From Panaeolus papilionaceus (lineage: Eukaryota > Basidiomycota > Agaricomycetes > Agaricales), in the NCBI GenBank assembly GCA_015501605.1, contig JADNRZ010000035.1, positions 248,001-312,000 of the forward strand: 64,000 nt of DNA, read 5' to 3'. Below are positions 35,622 through 47,473 of the stretch, piece by piece. Under the pieces are notes generated by a model that had not been told where the DNA came from, made no database searches, and saw nothing but the letters and a program-made list of their open reading frames with translations. The position numbers were made by a program, and so were the translations under genes. The number at the start of each line of letters is the position of its first letter. Within the stretch, counting starts at the first letter, position 1.

Positions 35622-36785
35622 CTAGAGGCAGAAAAAGATTCTAACATGTACCGCAACAGATTTTCTGAATTTGAAAAATGAAAGCAACTTTGGAACGAAG
35701 CCAATCTTCACTTCTCCCATCTCCTTTAGAGTTTGCTCGATTTCCTGTTCCTTTTTCCTTCTTTTCTCCACCATGCTTGGGTCGTTAGGATCTGTGCCTC
35801 CATCTTGGAGAATTTTGAGCTCCTGACTTTGCTTTCGAAGCCGATCCTGGAGTACATCATACAAAACCTTGCCGGCGTCCGTGTTTTTTATCTGTTTCCC
35901 GAGGACAACCGATTCCTCTTGCAGATGCGACAACTGTCTACATTTTTCTTCTTCGACAACCCTTGCGAGAATCGTATTCGCACTCCTAGACGTATTATCA
36001 AATTTTTCTATGCGTGTACCTCGATCCATCAGATCCTGTGGATAATATCAGCTACGTGTCAACATCATCGCTGAACATTCAAGGGAGGGGGCCCGGCGGT
36101 TGAAACTAGATACCTTCCAGTGCGTTGTCTTCAACTCCTCGTATCGGCTCTCCTTTTTTTCCTTGGCTACATTCGGCTTGTCCCACATAGTGGTTACCAT
36201 GATTATCTTCCTCGCCGCCTCCTCTCCGCAAAGCTGCCGAAACATTTGAAGGTTATGAATCGCGGTTCCTGTAACACGATTATCCGTGATACGATGCAGG
36301 TAGAGAATTCCGGCAAGCAAGGTCTTGCGCTTTCCGTACCTGAATGCTTAAAGGTCAATTAATGAACCTCTTATTTGCATAAATAACTCACCAATCGCTT
36401 AGCAACCTACTGGTTGTCTTCAAAACGTCCACGTCTGGAAGATCCGTATGATCAAACCCCGGAGTATCGATAAGGACGACGCGATCGCCATAAAGAGCAT
36501 GGTTCTTCATCCTGTAAGCTGTGACTTCCTTGGTTTTTGACGTCGTTTGGTTACTCGATATCGTCCAACTTGTGTCAAAAAAATGACTTATGAACTACCA
36601 AGATTCGTAGTCAAAGCGTGCATGGAAACTTCAAAGACTTAAAACGACTTACGCTACTTTTACCAGTGCCCGTGGCACCCATGATTCTGGTTTTATATGA
36701 GCAAAGTGCTGATCTATTCTGACTCGTATGGGAAGACTGACAGAATTACAATGTCGCTTTCTTTCGCAATGAATGCATCCGCCAT
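35622..36785 (-). CDS. GTPase paralogue F, five exons, intact
   Basis: Exons 36742-36785 (start, 44 nt), 36653-36686 (P-loop, 34 nt), 36392-36594, 36114-36339 and 35622-36035 total 921 nt (306 residues) in one frame. The N-terminus is short: MADAFIAKESDIVIL runs straight into G1 IMGATGTGKSS. G3 is VVLIDTPGFDHTD. AGILYLHRITDNRVTG follows, and the G4 position is VTTMWDKPN. The C-terminal part (RIEKFDNTSRSANTILARV … MVEKRRKKEQEIEQTLKEM) is strongly helical and charged, ending in a hydrophobic-aromatic tail (KLLSFFKFRK). It is the intact relative of E. The last residues are not conserved, and the stop position is the simplest reading. Confidence 0.83.
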
Positions 36786-37272
36786 TGGAATGATGTTTTG
36801 GGCTAGTAAGAAGATTGTAAAGATTATGAGGAGAGAAAGACACTTTGATTCGACGATTGACACACTCGTTTCTACGTTGGGAGATTTCTACGACTATGGG
36901 CTTACCACGTTGCATAAGCATGCACAGCGCCGTCACGCCTGTCACAAACAAGTCTGTACTTTATATTACTCCCTCCATTTGTTCAAACTACATTAGGCTC
37001 GTGAACCGGCTCGTTAGTTTCCACAGGAAGCAAGTTCGAACTCGAAACCTTAGGACAAGAAGTTCACGATTTGTAATCCTGATTCGGCAGAGCCGTTCAC
37101 AATATTTTACCAACTCCATAAGTAAACTCCACTCAACACTAGACGGCGACAGTACAGCCACTACCCGCCTCATGTCCACCACGTTCAGCACGGTTCTATC
37201 ACATTCAAGACAATCATTGTTTCTGACCAACATAACTCCCATCTGAGCTCTTCGACCCAAGTGCCATCTGGG
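36786..37272. other. Divergent promoter region of F (-) and G2 (+)
   Basis: The 5' ends of two intact GTPase genes face each other across 487 bp, so this may act as a shared upstream region. The long frames seen here on both strands (for example 36845-37246) have no motif and overlap one another. Confidence 0.4.
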
Positions 37273-38475
37273 ATGGAAAGGAATGCAGAGATAAGATCCT
37301 CCCGTCAAGCTTACCGCGATCCCGATGGGGTGTTCAGGTACGATCCTCCACGTCTGATGAACAACAGTGTTAAACGATTCCACATTTTATTCCGTATCAA
37401 CAGCGCACCTGAACCCACCACGACTGCTAGTGGTAGTGCCCAAAACCCTCCTCAAAGGGTTACGCTCACCACGATAACTCGTTCCGATTCCATTCTTCTG
37501 TGCGAATTCCACCTATTATTCTGTGTGATACATATCTCATAAATTATTGACATAGCATCGTAGGCCCCAACGGTGTTGGAAAAACTACTGTATGTCTTTT
37601 ACTCCCAATACAAATATCCGGCTATTTTACACATTGCGCACATAGTTTATCAATTCGTTCGCTGGCGGGCAAGTCACCGGGCTCACTGTTGGCCATGATC
37701 TTGGAGCAATGACAACGGAGGTCTCTTGCATCAGGTTGCCCATCATCGACAGTGCTGGAGGACAGCGGTCTGTTGTTTTGGTCGATACTCCAGGATTCGA
37801 TCATGATAAACTTTCGGACTCGGCAGTTTTGGAGCTCATTACAGATTGGTTGGTAAAGTTGTAAGTGCCTTGACCGCCTCCTTTCGTGGCTTCTTGTTGA
37901 TAAATGTACATGTCAGGTATCGTAGTAGAAGGTTCCTTTCTGGAGTGATATATTTGGAGCGCGCGACAGACATACGTTTCACCAAAAGTTCATCCCGCAA
38001 CCTCAATATATTTCGCCAATTTTATGGAGGATTGGGGCATAACCACCTGGCACTAGTAACTACGAACTGGAATGAGGTTCAAGGTGACGATGTAGAACTC
38101 TCGAGGGCAAACGATCGAGAGAGATTTCTCGAGTCGGAGCCCTGGGCATTCTTTCTCAAAAACACCAACCCGGCCTACGTTGGAAGGTTTGATATGACCA
38201 CCCCGGCAAGTGCACAAGCGGACGCAACTCGAGTCGTGGAGCAGCTTATACAGGCACGCTCCGACGAAAATCGTCTGAAACTGCAAATTCAGGTGGAAAT
38301 GGTGGATCGGGGCATTTCTCTTCCCAGAACACAAGCTGGGAAGCTGGCGTTTGATACAAAGGAGACGTTGGGATATTACATACGCAAGCTTTGCAAGCAT
38401 CTCAAGCTTCGCAAAGGGAATGCAAGAGTCTTTGAGATGCGTGATTCCGTCAACGCGCGTCCTAAATCCGGATGA
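37273..38475 (+). CDS. GTPase paralogue G2, recent duplicate of G1
   Basis: Exons 37273-37337, 37404-37499, 37556-37589 (34-nt P-loop exon), 37646-37860 and 37917-38475 total 969 nt (322 residues), with exon sizes equal to G1 except the last. G1 motif IVGPNGVGKTT, G3 VVLVDTPGFDHD, G4 position LVTTNWNEV. Coding and intron sequence are almost identical to G1, including intron lengths, so the duplication is young. The C-terminus differs (…NARVFEMRDSVNARPKSG) because the copied segment ends near 38425 and new sequence supplies the stop. Confidence 0.85.
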
Positions 38476-40206
38476 AGCAAAGCAATGTGAGCACTATTCT
38501 TTCCGGATTTAGGGGAGTGAGGAGTAGGAGTGAAAGGTGTGGGGGGAAAGCCGTAGGCTTTTCATGCTGGACAGGCTTGCCTGATCCAGAACGGTCGAGA
38601 GACAAGCCGCGAGGGTGGGCGGGTTTTAATTGGGGACGGGCGTTCACACTGAAAGAGGGTGTTTATTTGTACATGTTTTATTCAGAGGCATCCCAGCCAA
38701 AATTTGTGATCAACTTCGCGGTACACTTTTTAGACGATTCTCCACCTGGTTAGTGGAAATTTTTGTGCCATTATGCATTTTCCTTATGTATCTTCGTATC
38801 CTCGCTCTAAATCCATAAAATTCAGAAGTCATCGCTAAGTTATGTAATGTAGAATGCGTATATGAAACTCATATGACAATTCATGGCGAGGAAAGGTAGA
38901 TGTGAAAAGATAAAATAGAAATCCAGAATTGCTAAGCGAGAAACGCGTCCGTCGCCACAAAAAGTGTACCTGAAGGAAAACACTAATTTACGAGGCGAAC
39001 GCGTTACGTCACGTGAGTGACACACGCGACAAACCCACTCCGCACGATCTAAATTACGTGTAAAGTCCCTGCTTCAGCAACATAATCCGCGTTTTAAGTT
39101 GTGAAACAGCTAGAGAAATACTGTACATTAGTACATAGTATTAGTATTATCTGCAATTTTAGAGGCCCGAAAGGGTCGTATATGTGATCAAATTGGTTGC
39201 AGCCTGGAATATTCTTCTGGCCGAAAATGGTGGTGTACCACCAAATATTTCGCCACCAGATGATATTCCACATGTCCAGGATGACTGGGAAATGGCAGGT
39301 GACATGAACAATTCAGATTTATAGACAGCATGCACAATTCTCAACCAAAAGAAAGCAGACTCATTACTAGTTATCATTATTCTAATCTCTCAATCAAATT
39401 AATAGGAAGTTTCATACCAATCTTTGATGCATCGGCAATATGCCATTTTTATCGTATATATATTCAATCTGCATATTTAATTCTGGTGTTATAAGACGTC
39501 TACCGTCGCAAACAAACATATGTTGTGGCTGTGCGATGACTAAGCTTGCCATCAACATAACGGTGAACGCCCGTCCCCATTTTAATGCCGACTCCTCGCG
39601 GTTTCACTGCCTGACCTGTGTCCTGCGATCGTGACTGTGACCTGCCTAGACTTGTGGTATCCTCGCTACTTCTCAATTTTGATGTCCTCGTACGATTTAA
39701 CTTACTTTGTTGGCTCAGATAGCTAGTGCGAACTTGAAACTGTGTGCGTTGCAGTATGTACATGAGAAGCGATGCAGTGTGTTATAAGACCAGTATGTGT
39801 AAGATGTGTCTATGTTCCTTTCATGGAACGGGTGCTGTTCTTGTGAGGATTAAAACTTCTACTCTACGATCTAGTGAGATTAAACGTTATCTAAGAAATA
39901 ATGATGCCCGTTAAATTATTGGGAATGAGAGCTCTAGCCGGTGACTTTCTGTGACCCGGATTTGCAATTTGGGGCAGGCCACGCAGCTGTCGGCGGTTTT
40001 CAGTGGAGAGGAGGGCGGGCGAAAAACGACGGAGGTAGCGGTTGGCGTAGCACGGCAGATGAGTTGGCAGTCGAGGTGAGAGAGTTGTGATGTGGCGGTG
40101 CACCTCGACTTGCCATCATTGATCCCAAAGACGGTGTCCTACCACTTCCCTCATGCTTCACTTCGCTCTAGGCCCTCAAATTGTTGCGACGGACAGTCAG
40201 GGACAT
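38476..40206. other. Non-coding stretch with an inverted repeat pair
   Basis: No gene was recognised. 38603-38650 (…TTTTAATTGGGGACGGGCGT) has an inverted counterpart at about 39560-39610 (ACGCCCGTCCCCATTTTAA). They could be ends of an old element of about 1 kb, but no target duplication was identified. The rest is AT-rich. Confidence 0.4.
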
Positions 40207-40278
40207 CTGGCGTTTGATAAAAAGGAGACGGTGGAATATTATTTACGCAAGCTTTGCAAGGGGACTGCAAGAGATTAG
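40207..40278 (+). pseudogene. C-terminal fragment of a type-G GTPase
   Basis: Seventy-two nt encode LAFDKKETVEYYLRKLCKGT then ARD and a stop, matching the end of G1 (LAFDKKETMEYYSRKFCKHL). Sequence just before it (gacggacagtcagggacatc) occurs at the end of G1 in a different order, so the fragment is rearranged. The 380 bp after it match the flank downstream of G1. Confidence 0.7.
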
Positions 40279-40813
40279 TTTGCGTCGTCGAGTTATCGTT
40301 TAACATGTGTATATCACCAATTTTCTTAATGTAGAGAGTGTATTACTACCAATTTTCTTATTGTAGATTATCAGTAGCAGCATGTCTGAGTGGAAGCTGA
40401 GATTCAGCGGCCTGGCTCAAATAAACTCGTGATGTTGACCGAGGCTTGACACTACCCGCCTGCCCCGAGAGATTAGGTTTATGGCTATCAGGTCACAGGT
40501 GTTGAAGAGCCGTCGTCCTTTTTGCATGGAGGTCCGACACTTTTTCCACTCGACGTTGTTACAGCAGGAATCAGGTTGGGTCACTTATGACCCATCTTCC
40601 TCATTCCCGTATTTTTGTGTATCTCAGTCTGTTATTACAACTTAACCCGAGACCGTTGCAAATAAAAAACGATCGCCGAAAAATGAGGTCTTCAGCCATT
40701 AAGCGTGATTGTAATAAAACCACTTGGTATGCCAGATACACGACTTTCAAGTAAGTACAAGTACTAGACAATTGAAACATGTGCTAGTCAACGCGCAAGA
40801 CCTCGCACATCCG
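40279..40813. other. Copied G1 downstream flank and C3 3' flank
   Basis: 40279-40660 resembles 31023-31460. 40690-40813 resembles the 3' flanks of the other type-C copies (19560-19676). No gene was seen. Confidence 0.5.
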
Positions 40814-41838
40814 TCATGCTGACCGGGCCTTCAGCTTCTCGATAACACATTCGAGTTCTTCCGACAATTTGGTGTACTCCTTGTGCAGAATGCGCTGAAC
40901 AGGCTCGGAGTGTTCAACATGCTTCTCAAGGCTCAGCCGGACCAACGTTTCTTTGTGGGCGCCAATTACCCTAATAAGCGTGGCATCCATGTCAGCGCTG
41001 ATCTTCACCTCGGCGAGACTTTTATGGTCGGCAACAAGTTGCTTCTGCACATTGACGGCTTGAAAATCTTTTTTGAAGTCGCGTATGATGTCCATCAGGA
41101 GGTCCTTGGCCGATTTGGGTCGATTGTCTACCCGCTTTAGTTGGGCCCCTCCATTAAATATGGAAGCAAAGTACTCTTTCAATGTGCGCTCTTGCTTGTG
41201 CATTTCTGTAGATCCGACATCTTGTCCTAGGTCGTCCCACATGGTAGTCGCAAAGGTTACTTTGCGATAATTCCCAGAGCACAGCTGCTGGAAGAACTTC
41301 TCCTGCCACTTCCCTTTCACGCCGTCATCACTGATGCGATTTAAGTATACGATGCCTGCAAAGTTAATTTCGGGTACACTGAACTGGATTTAAGTATTGA
41401 GTTGAAAGGAAGTAAGATCGGCTCACCATCGCTTAAACCATTCGGATATAAGATTGCATGTATCCTCGTCGGACCTATCCTTATCATTAAGCCCTGGTGT
41501 ATCGACGACATAGATGCGAGCGTTGTCGTGATGGAAGCAGACAACACTTATCGCAGAGGTGCATAGTTTCGAATCGTGCCCCACTTTCAAGCTACTTCCA
41601 GTCGCTGAATTAACAAACTCAACAGGAAGTGGGGTCAGTATTGACAGATGCATGACATTTGCGTCGGTTTAAAAGCACTTACCGTTGATTTACCTGAACC
41701 TATAGACCCCACGACACTGTTGTGAATATTCAATGCGAGATCAAGTGACGAAGAATTCGCTTCTCACCCAACGACTCCATCCTCTTTCATTAAGTCCGGT
41801 AAGGAACGTCGAGTCTCCGTTGTCCACTTCTGCTCCAT
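40814..41838 (-). CDS. GTPase paralogue C3, the intact type-C gene
   Basis: Exons 41768-41838, 41683-41716 (34-nt P-loop exon), 41427-41617 and 40814-41378 give 861 nt (286 residues) in one frame. Start MEQKWTTETRRSLPDLMKED, G1 VVGSIGSGKST, then FVNSATGSSLKVGHD, G3 IYVVDTPGLNDKD, AGIVYLNRISDDGVKG, the G4 position FATTMWDDL, and a helical C-terminus ending VIEKLKARSA. Compared with C1 and C2, three codons are absent before KFFQQ, in frame. It lies directly downstream of type-A gene D on the same strand, with about 235 bp between them, an arrangement repeated at two broken loci. Confidence 0.83.
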
Positions 41839-42073
41839 CAGTTCGAAGGCTGGACTATGATGTTGTCAAGATGTTTTATAGCAGTTCGACGAGAGAAAGT
41901 GGAATATTACCCTAGAGTGTCATCGCTGGGAAACGCATCGCCTTCCATAGCAGAGCTGCCATATGAGCTGTCCTGCGACTCGGACACCGAAGTCTCCACC
42001 ACAGATATCAAGTTCGTTGTGCTGATGGATTTGGTCCCCTGTTTCTCCATCTCTAAATTACTACTTGGAATGG

Positions 42074-43376
42074 TTAAAATGAGGCCTTTCCACGCCGAAT
42101 AAAAACGATGGCTTGCCTGGCGCTCGTATCTTTCGATTGGAGATTTTCCATTGCGGTTTCTGAGCGAGGAGAAACCAGCGTCGATCCGGTAACGAGCTGT
42201 GTAATACGAGGTGGCAAGCTAAGTTGCATGTAATGCATATCTGCGATCAACACTGTGAGTTCCTGGGTCAATTCCTGGCGTTCCTTGGTCAGGATAGTGC
42301 GGACTCGTGGTGACTTCTCCGCTCGAAGATCGCGATTAAGTTGCGCTAATACATCTTGACGACTCTGAAGGACCTCGTTCAATTTACTGTACATCTTGCG
42401 GCCGGCGTTGGTGTGCGGGAGATCTTTTTGATATGCGACAAGCTCCTTCTGCAGCGAGAGTGGTCGCAGTTCCCTCGCTCTGTCAATAACGCTATCAAGA
42501 AGATCCCTTGCCGATGTTTGTGAATGGCCCAGGCGCTTGTAGTCAGCACCTCGGGCCATCATAATGGAGAAATAGTCCCTCTTCAGTTCCTTCTCTCGGG
42601 AAGCGCCGAGCGACTCCGTTTCCATATCGTCCCACATAGTCGTTGCCAGTCTGATCTTGTGGAAACAATCCTTGCCACATAAGTCCTCAAAAATTTTGAG
42701 ATTCTTCATTGTCGTTCCCCCCATGCGGTTGTCGGAGATGCGGCAGAGATAGATGAGACCGGCGAGGTATACTTGATTTGTGAACCTATGTAAATTGAGG
42801 GTTGATAAATGTGCTCTGACCTAAAGGTCTAACGTACCGTTGCCTGAGCCATTCAGACATCAATTTAAATATCTCCAGGTCGCTCTTGTTGGTGTCGTTG
42901 AAGCCTGGGGTATCAACGATGTAAATCTTGGAGTCACCACTTCGCACACGGATAGTATGGATTTCGCTGGTGCACGATTCCAAGTCATCCCCAATCGTGA
43001 GGCCGCAGCCTGTCGCATTCTTGATAAACTAAGAAATCTTCGGTGTTAACTTGGAAGGATGGGATAAGATGACGAGGCTACTCACAGTGCTCTTTCCAGC
43101 ACCCGTTGGTCCCATGACGCTGCAGTATTCAACACCATAAGAATACTATTTTAACTTATAGTCCGGGACGTATAACCCACGCAATTATGAAATCTCGTTC
43201 CGACAACCCCAAAGGATCATTTGTTTCCATTCCAGTTGCTGCATCTGTAAACACAAACGATTTTGGGCTACCAGCGAGTAAGTCGGTTAACATGATGGAC
43301 TTGGACAATAGTAGCGGGGAGATTTTACTTACTCGATGTATCCCATTTTCCGCCTGAAAATGCTGAGCGAATCCAT
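42074..43376 (-). CDS. GTPase paralogue D: short-form type A
   Basis: Exons 43333-43376 (MDSLSIFRRKMGYI), 43181-43267, 43086-43119 (34-nt P-loop exon, VMGPTGAGKST), 42838-43028 and 42074-42785 total 1068 nt (355 residues). G3 is IYIVDTPGFNDT and the G4 position LATTMWDDM. YLHRISD of the relatives reads YLCRISD. Unlike paralogue A the gene begins only about 45 codons before the P-loop and lacks the SVLWLTGIW module. The C-terminus includes GSTLVSPRSE. Homology with other copies suggests a further tail exon near 41890-42060 (a GC-type donor may sit near 42115), so the 3' end is uncertain. Confidence 0.8.
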
Positions 43377-44576
43377 GTTGCACTAGTCTGTAAAGTCGTC
43401 CCAATCTTGGAAATGGTTTAGAGATCCAGAAACCTCAACAACCATGAACACGGGGTTCAATGATACTTTCTCAGGCACTATGGGTTGTAGGGATCATAAA
43501 TAGCTTTTTATCGACGGACGTCATACCTGTCATGTTGACAGCCCAAAGCCCATGCATACGTCAGGAACCAAAAACCGCAGGCAAGATTGATTTCTAACGA
43601 GAAATACCGCCATACTGTTGCGAGTTGTCATTCGAGAGGCTCAAGCGTCCCTACGATGACTCAACGGCTACATCATTAAATAAACCTGGTAAATGGATCC
43701 AAGCCTATCAAATCCTGGCTGCTACAATAAGGGCAGGACAGCAGATCACATACATAGGGACAGCAACAGTGTTGGTGTGGTGTAGATGAACGTTGAAGGC
43801 AGAGAGCTGAGAACTCAGGGTGAGTGGGTATTCTGGCGGGCCGCCCTGCCGCCTGGCTGAGGTCAGAGTTCCTGGTTCCTCGCCCTTCTGTCAGAACAAA
43901 CGCAATTTATTGTGTCCTCCAAAAATTTGTTATCAGGTCGTGTTAAACTGTTTACACTCATTATCAGCTGAATCTGTTTCTACAAGGCAAGGTGTATAAC
44001 AAAATTTCACCGATTTTTTATGAGCTTTTTGTCTTATTTTTAGACCATGGGGTTTCTAAACGTCAGAAGACCCATCAAAGGTGGGCACTCGAGTCGCAAC
44101 GTATGACAACATTTAATTAGCATCTGAGAAGTCTGAACTGCTGCCGCCTCGAAGGCGATGGATGGCCTGAATATTTTTTTTATGTTTTGTATGAAATGTG
44201 CTCGAAATGGGGGTTATAAAGGCGTCTAATTGTCTTTATAATGGAGCCCTTTTTTCAGACTGATTGCTGTTATCCTTTTTATCTGAGCGCAAATCGTTGC
44301 GTGCGATGGGGCGCTAAAACTTGAACGCTCGTTCCTCGAAATCAGCCCCTATTTGACATTCGTCACATGATTGTTTTATCATCCGGACCCCGGTTCCGCG
44401 GTGACCGAGGCTTCCTCCAAGCCTTTCGACCCTTGTCGACGGTTATTAAAGAAGCCGATGTCAGAAGAGGGGTTCGCTCACTCTAGTTAAATAATAGCAC
44501 CGGTATCATTAACCTTCATTTCATCCCTTCATTCAACCTCCTTGCTGTCTGTGTCTTCCAGTAATCCGAGTAGAAA
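43377..44576. other. Intergenic stretch, nothing recognised
   Basis: No coding or repeat signal was recognised across 1.2 kb. The last 150 bp, upstream of the dehydrogenase start, are C/T-rich and probably hold its promoter. Confidence 0.4.
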
Positions 44577-45036
44577 ATGTCTTCAGGTATGTGTAACCAA
44601 TGTTGTGCTCAGGTTTATTGAAGCATTGTCGCAACACCGTCGACAACAAGGCTAACGGTGTTCAATTTACCCCAGATCTCCGTATTCAGTCCCTTTTCAG
44701 CGTCGCAGGAAAGATTGGTTAGGCTTTTCGTCTTGACTTCGGAGAGTGCTTCTGTTGATCACTTCTGGGACTATGTAGTTCTTGTTACCGGCGGTGGATC
44801 CGGTATTGGAAAGATGATGGCGACGGGATTCGCACAGAACGGCGCAAAGGTATACATCGCGGCGAGGAAGGAAGACCAGCTCAAGGAGGTACGTGTTAAG
44901 GGTGAACCTTGATGAATGAAGTCGCGTTTTGGTCTGCTTACACTCTTGCTTCTCTTCCTTCATGTTCATAGGCTGTTGCGGATATCAACAATGTCGCAAC
45001 AGGAGCCAAGGCTCAATACATTGTTGCCAATGTGGG
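44577..45036 (+). pseudogene. Truncated short-chain dehydrogenase/reductase (5' part only)
   Basis: Exons 44577-44586, 44676-44717, 44779-44888 and 44972-about 45036 join in phase to [51 protein letters not shown] and [28 protein letters not shown] is the NAD(P)-binding TGxxxGxG motif of classical SDR enzymes. The NNAG-type motif, the catalytic Ser-Tyr-Lys and the whole C-terminal two thirds are absent. Coding similarity stops where a dispersed repeat begins (about 45040), so the gene appears cut by it. Confidence 0.75.
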
Positions 45037-45039
45037 GGT

Positions 45040-46021
45040 GCGTTGGTTGGGGTTAGGGTTAGAAAAAGGGGGGTGGGGGGTGGGGTGGGGTGGGATGAAC
45101 AGGGGATGATGGAGACGTGTTTGGGTTTTATCGGTAATGGAGATAGGGAAGAAAAGATGGTTGGAGTTCAGGATGACCCGGGGGAGGAAGTCAAGAAGGA
45201 AATAGACGACGACCTGAAGCTGGGGAATAAGAGGAGCACCAAGTGAGCCATCAGTGCGCGTTACAGACGGATATATTGTGAGTCCATTGTGGATTTCTCA
45301 TGTTTATGAGCTCTGATAAATCATCTGCACTTATAGTGTGACCATATTCGCAGATAGCAACGTATTTTGGGTGCAATTCCTTATTGACTGGAGTTTGAGC
45401 GCGACATGAGTGACCAGCTCCGGTCATCTTGTATCGTCCCACCAACTGAATTCGCACCATGGTTCCCACTTCCCTCAACATCGTCATCCACGTCACCGCT
45501 TTTTAAAGCATTGGGCGTGTCCAATTTTTCATATAGTCTATCACGAAATTGTGTTTTGTGTAAGAATCTGATCCGATACTTGTACGTTCTCCGTCTCAGC
45601 GTACGACTACCGTGGACAGAAGAGAAAGATCAACACCGCTGCTGTATAACCCAACACAGCCCCCGTTTTATTGGGATATGCGCACGCAACCTATACAGCT
45701 ATCGGATTCGGTATTATGGATATCAAAATGCAACAATCAGCATTTCAGCCTCCAGCTATGAGAGCGCACCATATACCCGCGACTACCATGGTATATTGAC
45801 GACGTACCCATTCAGCATGTTGAGAGTCATACTACAGTTGGTGATGTGTTTATTACATGTTTTTGCATTTGAATCAGCTGATACGGATACAGCATTATTG
45901 GAGTGAGGAGTTGGGAGAGAGGGGCGAAGGCGTTTAGGGAAGAGGTGTGATGGGGATGTGGTGAAGATGTTGCAGGGCGTTGTGCAGCTGTGTTATTTGG
46001 GGAGGCAGGTGGTACTTGGGG
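45040..46021. repeat. Dispersed repeat, copy 1
   Basis: Sequence shared, in reverse orientation and with gaps, with 63196-63893. Matching landmarks include ggttggggttagggttagaa at the left, the block around 45190-45260 (agaggagcaccaagtgagcc), the block 45405-45470 (gagtgaccagctc … gaattcgcacc) and the right end 45955-46021. It contains two TTAGGG-like hexamers. Frames inside show no transposase motif that I recognise. The element class is undetermined. Confidence 0.6.
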
Positions 46022-46418
46022 GTTCATGAGGAGGATTAGATCATGAAGACGAGGATGTCCGTTGACGTGGTCATATTTAGATTCCCGCTGATGAGCCCAG
46101 CGCCTCTAACCCCTTATTTTTGTATTTTTCTATATTTTTCCGTGTATTTCTATTTGGCGATTTTCTCGTATTCGTCCTTCGTCTTCATTCATCTTATCTT
46201 CCGTCCTCTTTACCTCTCTCTCACGTCGGCGCATCTTCACCTTCCTCTTCCATCCTCCAATCTCATCTACTCAGATCTCCAGCGCACACTTCACCGTTAG
46301 AAGGAGTGGCGTCTACCGTTGACCAACTCCAGTGACTCACATCGATTGTGCGCTATTGGAAAATGAACATAAAGCGCGTTCAACGAGCAAATATATTGCG
46401 TATTTCCCGTAATTACTT
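46022..46418. other. Pyrimidine-rich spacer
   Basis: Strongly C/T-rich on the plus strand between 46110 and 46280, with no gene recognised. Confidence 0.35.
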
Positions 46419-47473
46419 TCAGCTCATCTGTCGAAGATAATACTTGGCCGTCTCCGCTAGTGTAAACGCTGCCCTTCCGGCCTCCGTTCTTGGCAAGGTC
46501 TTCTTTTCGTCCACAAGCTCTATTTGCAATTGAGTTCTCAGCTCTTCACTGTCAATTGATTGTTTCAACAGGTCAGTGACAACCTTAAGCGCGCTATCTT
46601 TGGCTGTCAGGTTGCTGCTAGAGTTGAAGCGCGAGACCAGGGCAGCCTCCTTGGCCTGTCGTTGAAGAAACGAGCCCCAAGCGATTGTTTTAAGTTCAGT
46701 TTCTTTTGTCTCGAACTCGTTCCATCTGTTTTCTTGAACGTCGTTCCACATTGTGGTGACCAGTGCGAGTCTTTGGTACCCTTTTCCTCCATAGAGCTTT
46801 CTGAAGATGCTCAAGGTACTCGATGCTCCGGAATCAAATCGAATATCGGTAATACGATGAAGGTATATGAGGCCATTCAAAAGTCGTCCTTTCTTGTAGC
46901 TTTGGTTCTGAGGTGTTAGAACTAACGTGGTCATTTTGAGGAATAATACTGACGTACGTTTCTTCCATCCACTTGGCGATCTCCTCTAAAACCTCCCAGT
47001 TGGGGCGTGTTGGGTCATCAAAACCCGGGGTATCAACCAGTACGAGGTGATCTTCCAGGTCTGGAAGATCAATCTCGTAGGCTTTGACATCTTTCGTTCC
47101 TGCATCGAGGCCGTGATGGCCGCAGTTTTCGTCAAAGGTGGTTGTGAGAGACCGTATAAACTTAGGTTTCGCATGTCAGAACATGTGGCTGAGCCATTAT
47201 ATTTGATACTCACAGTTGTCTTCCCTACTCCCGTTGAACCCATAACCCTTAGCACAAGGTCAGTCACATGTCTAACGCTTGCAAGATAGGATACAAAAAA
47301 ACGTACGCAATGAGGATGTCGCGATCTCCTTTGTTCTTCGTCTGCATAAAAGCAGGAGGCGAAGGCACTTCAACCTCCTTGTTCTTGGTCTCGTCTGATT
47401 TGGGCACTGAGACGCCCTCAGGCTCATTTCTGTCATGGGTCCCTGAAGTTTTGGTCGTAAAAATGGACGTCAT
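46419..47473 (-). CDS. GTPase paralogue H, four exons, intact
   Basis: Exons 47307-47473, 47214-47247 (34-nt P-loop exon), 46954-47160 and 46419-46907 total 897 nt (298 residues) in one frame. The N-terminus is polar and charged (MTSIFTTKTSGTHDRNEPEG) and ends in GDRDILIA. G1 is VMGSTGVGKTT, followed by FIRSLTTTFDENCGHHGLD, G3 LVLVDTPGFDDPT, NGLIYLHRITDIRFDSG and the G4 position LVTTMWNDV. The C-terminal domain shares LPRTEAGRAAFTLAETAKYY with paralogue I and, more distantly, with G1/G2. The third exon uses a GTCAGT donor. No defect was seen. Confidence 0.85.

Noticed and set aside
36845..37383. Overlapping long frames upstream of G2 on both strands
   Set aside because: Low-quality composition, no motif, mutually overlapping, and located in the divergent upstream region of two intact genes.
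6187..43376. NLR-type (NACHT/NB-ARC) immune receptors
   Set aside because: The P-loop is followed by DTPG and an AIG1-like layout. No sensor-1, winged helix, WD40, ankyrin or TPR repeats were seen.
45050..45070. Interstitial telomere
   Set aside because: Only two TTAGGG-like hexamers, and they occur in both copies of a dispersed repeat, so they belong to the repeat and do not mark a chromosome end.
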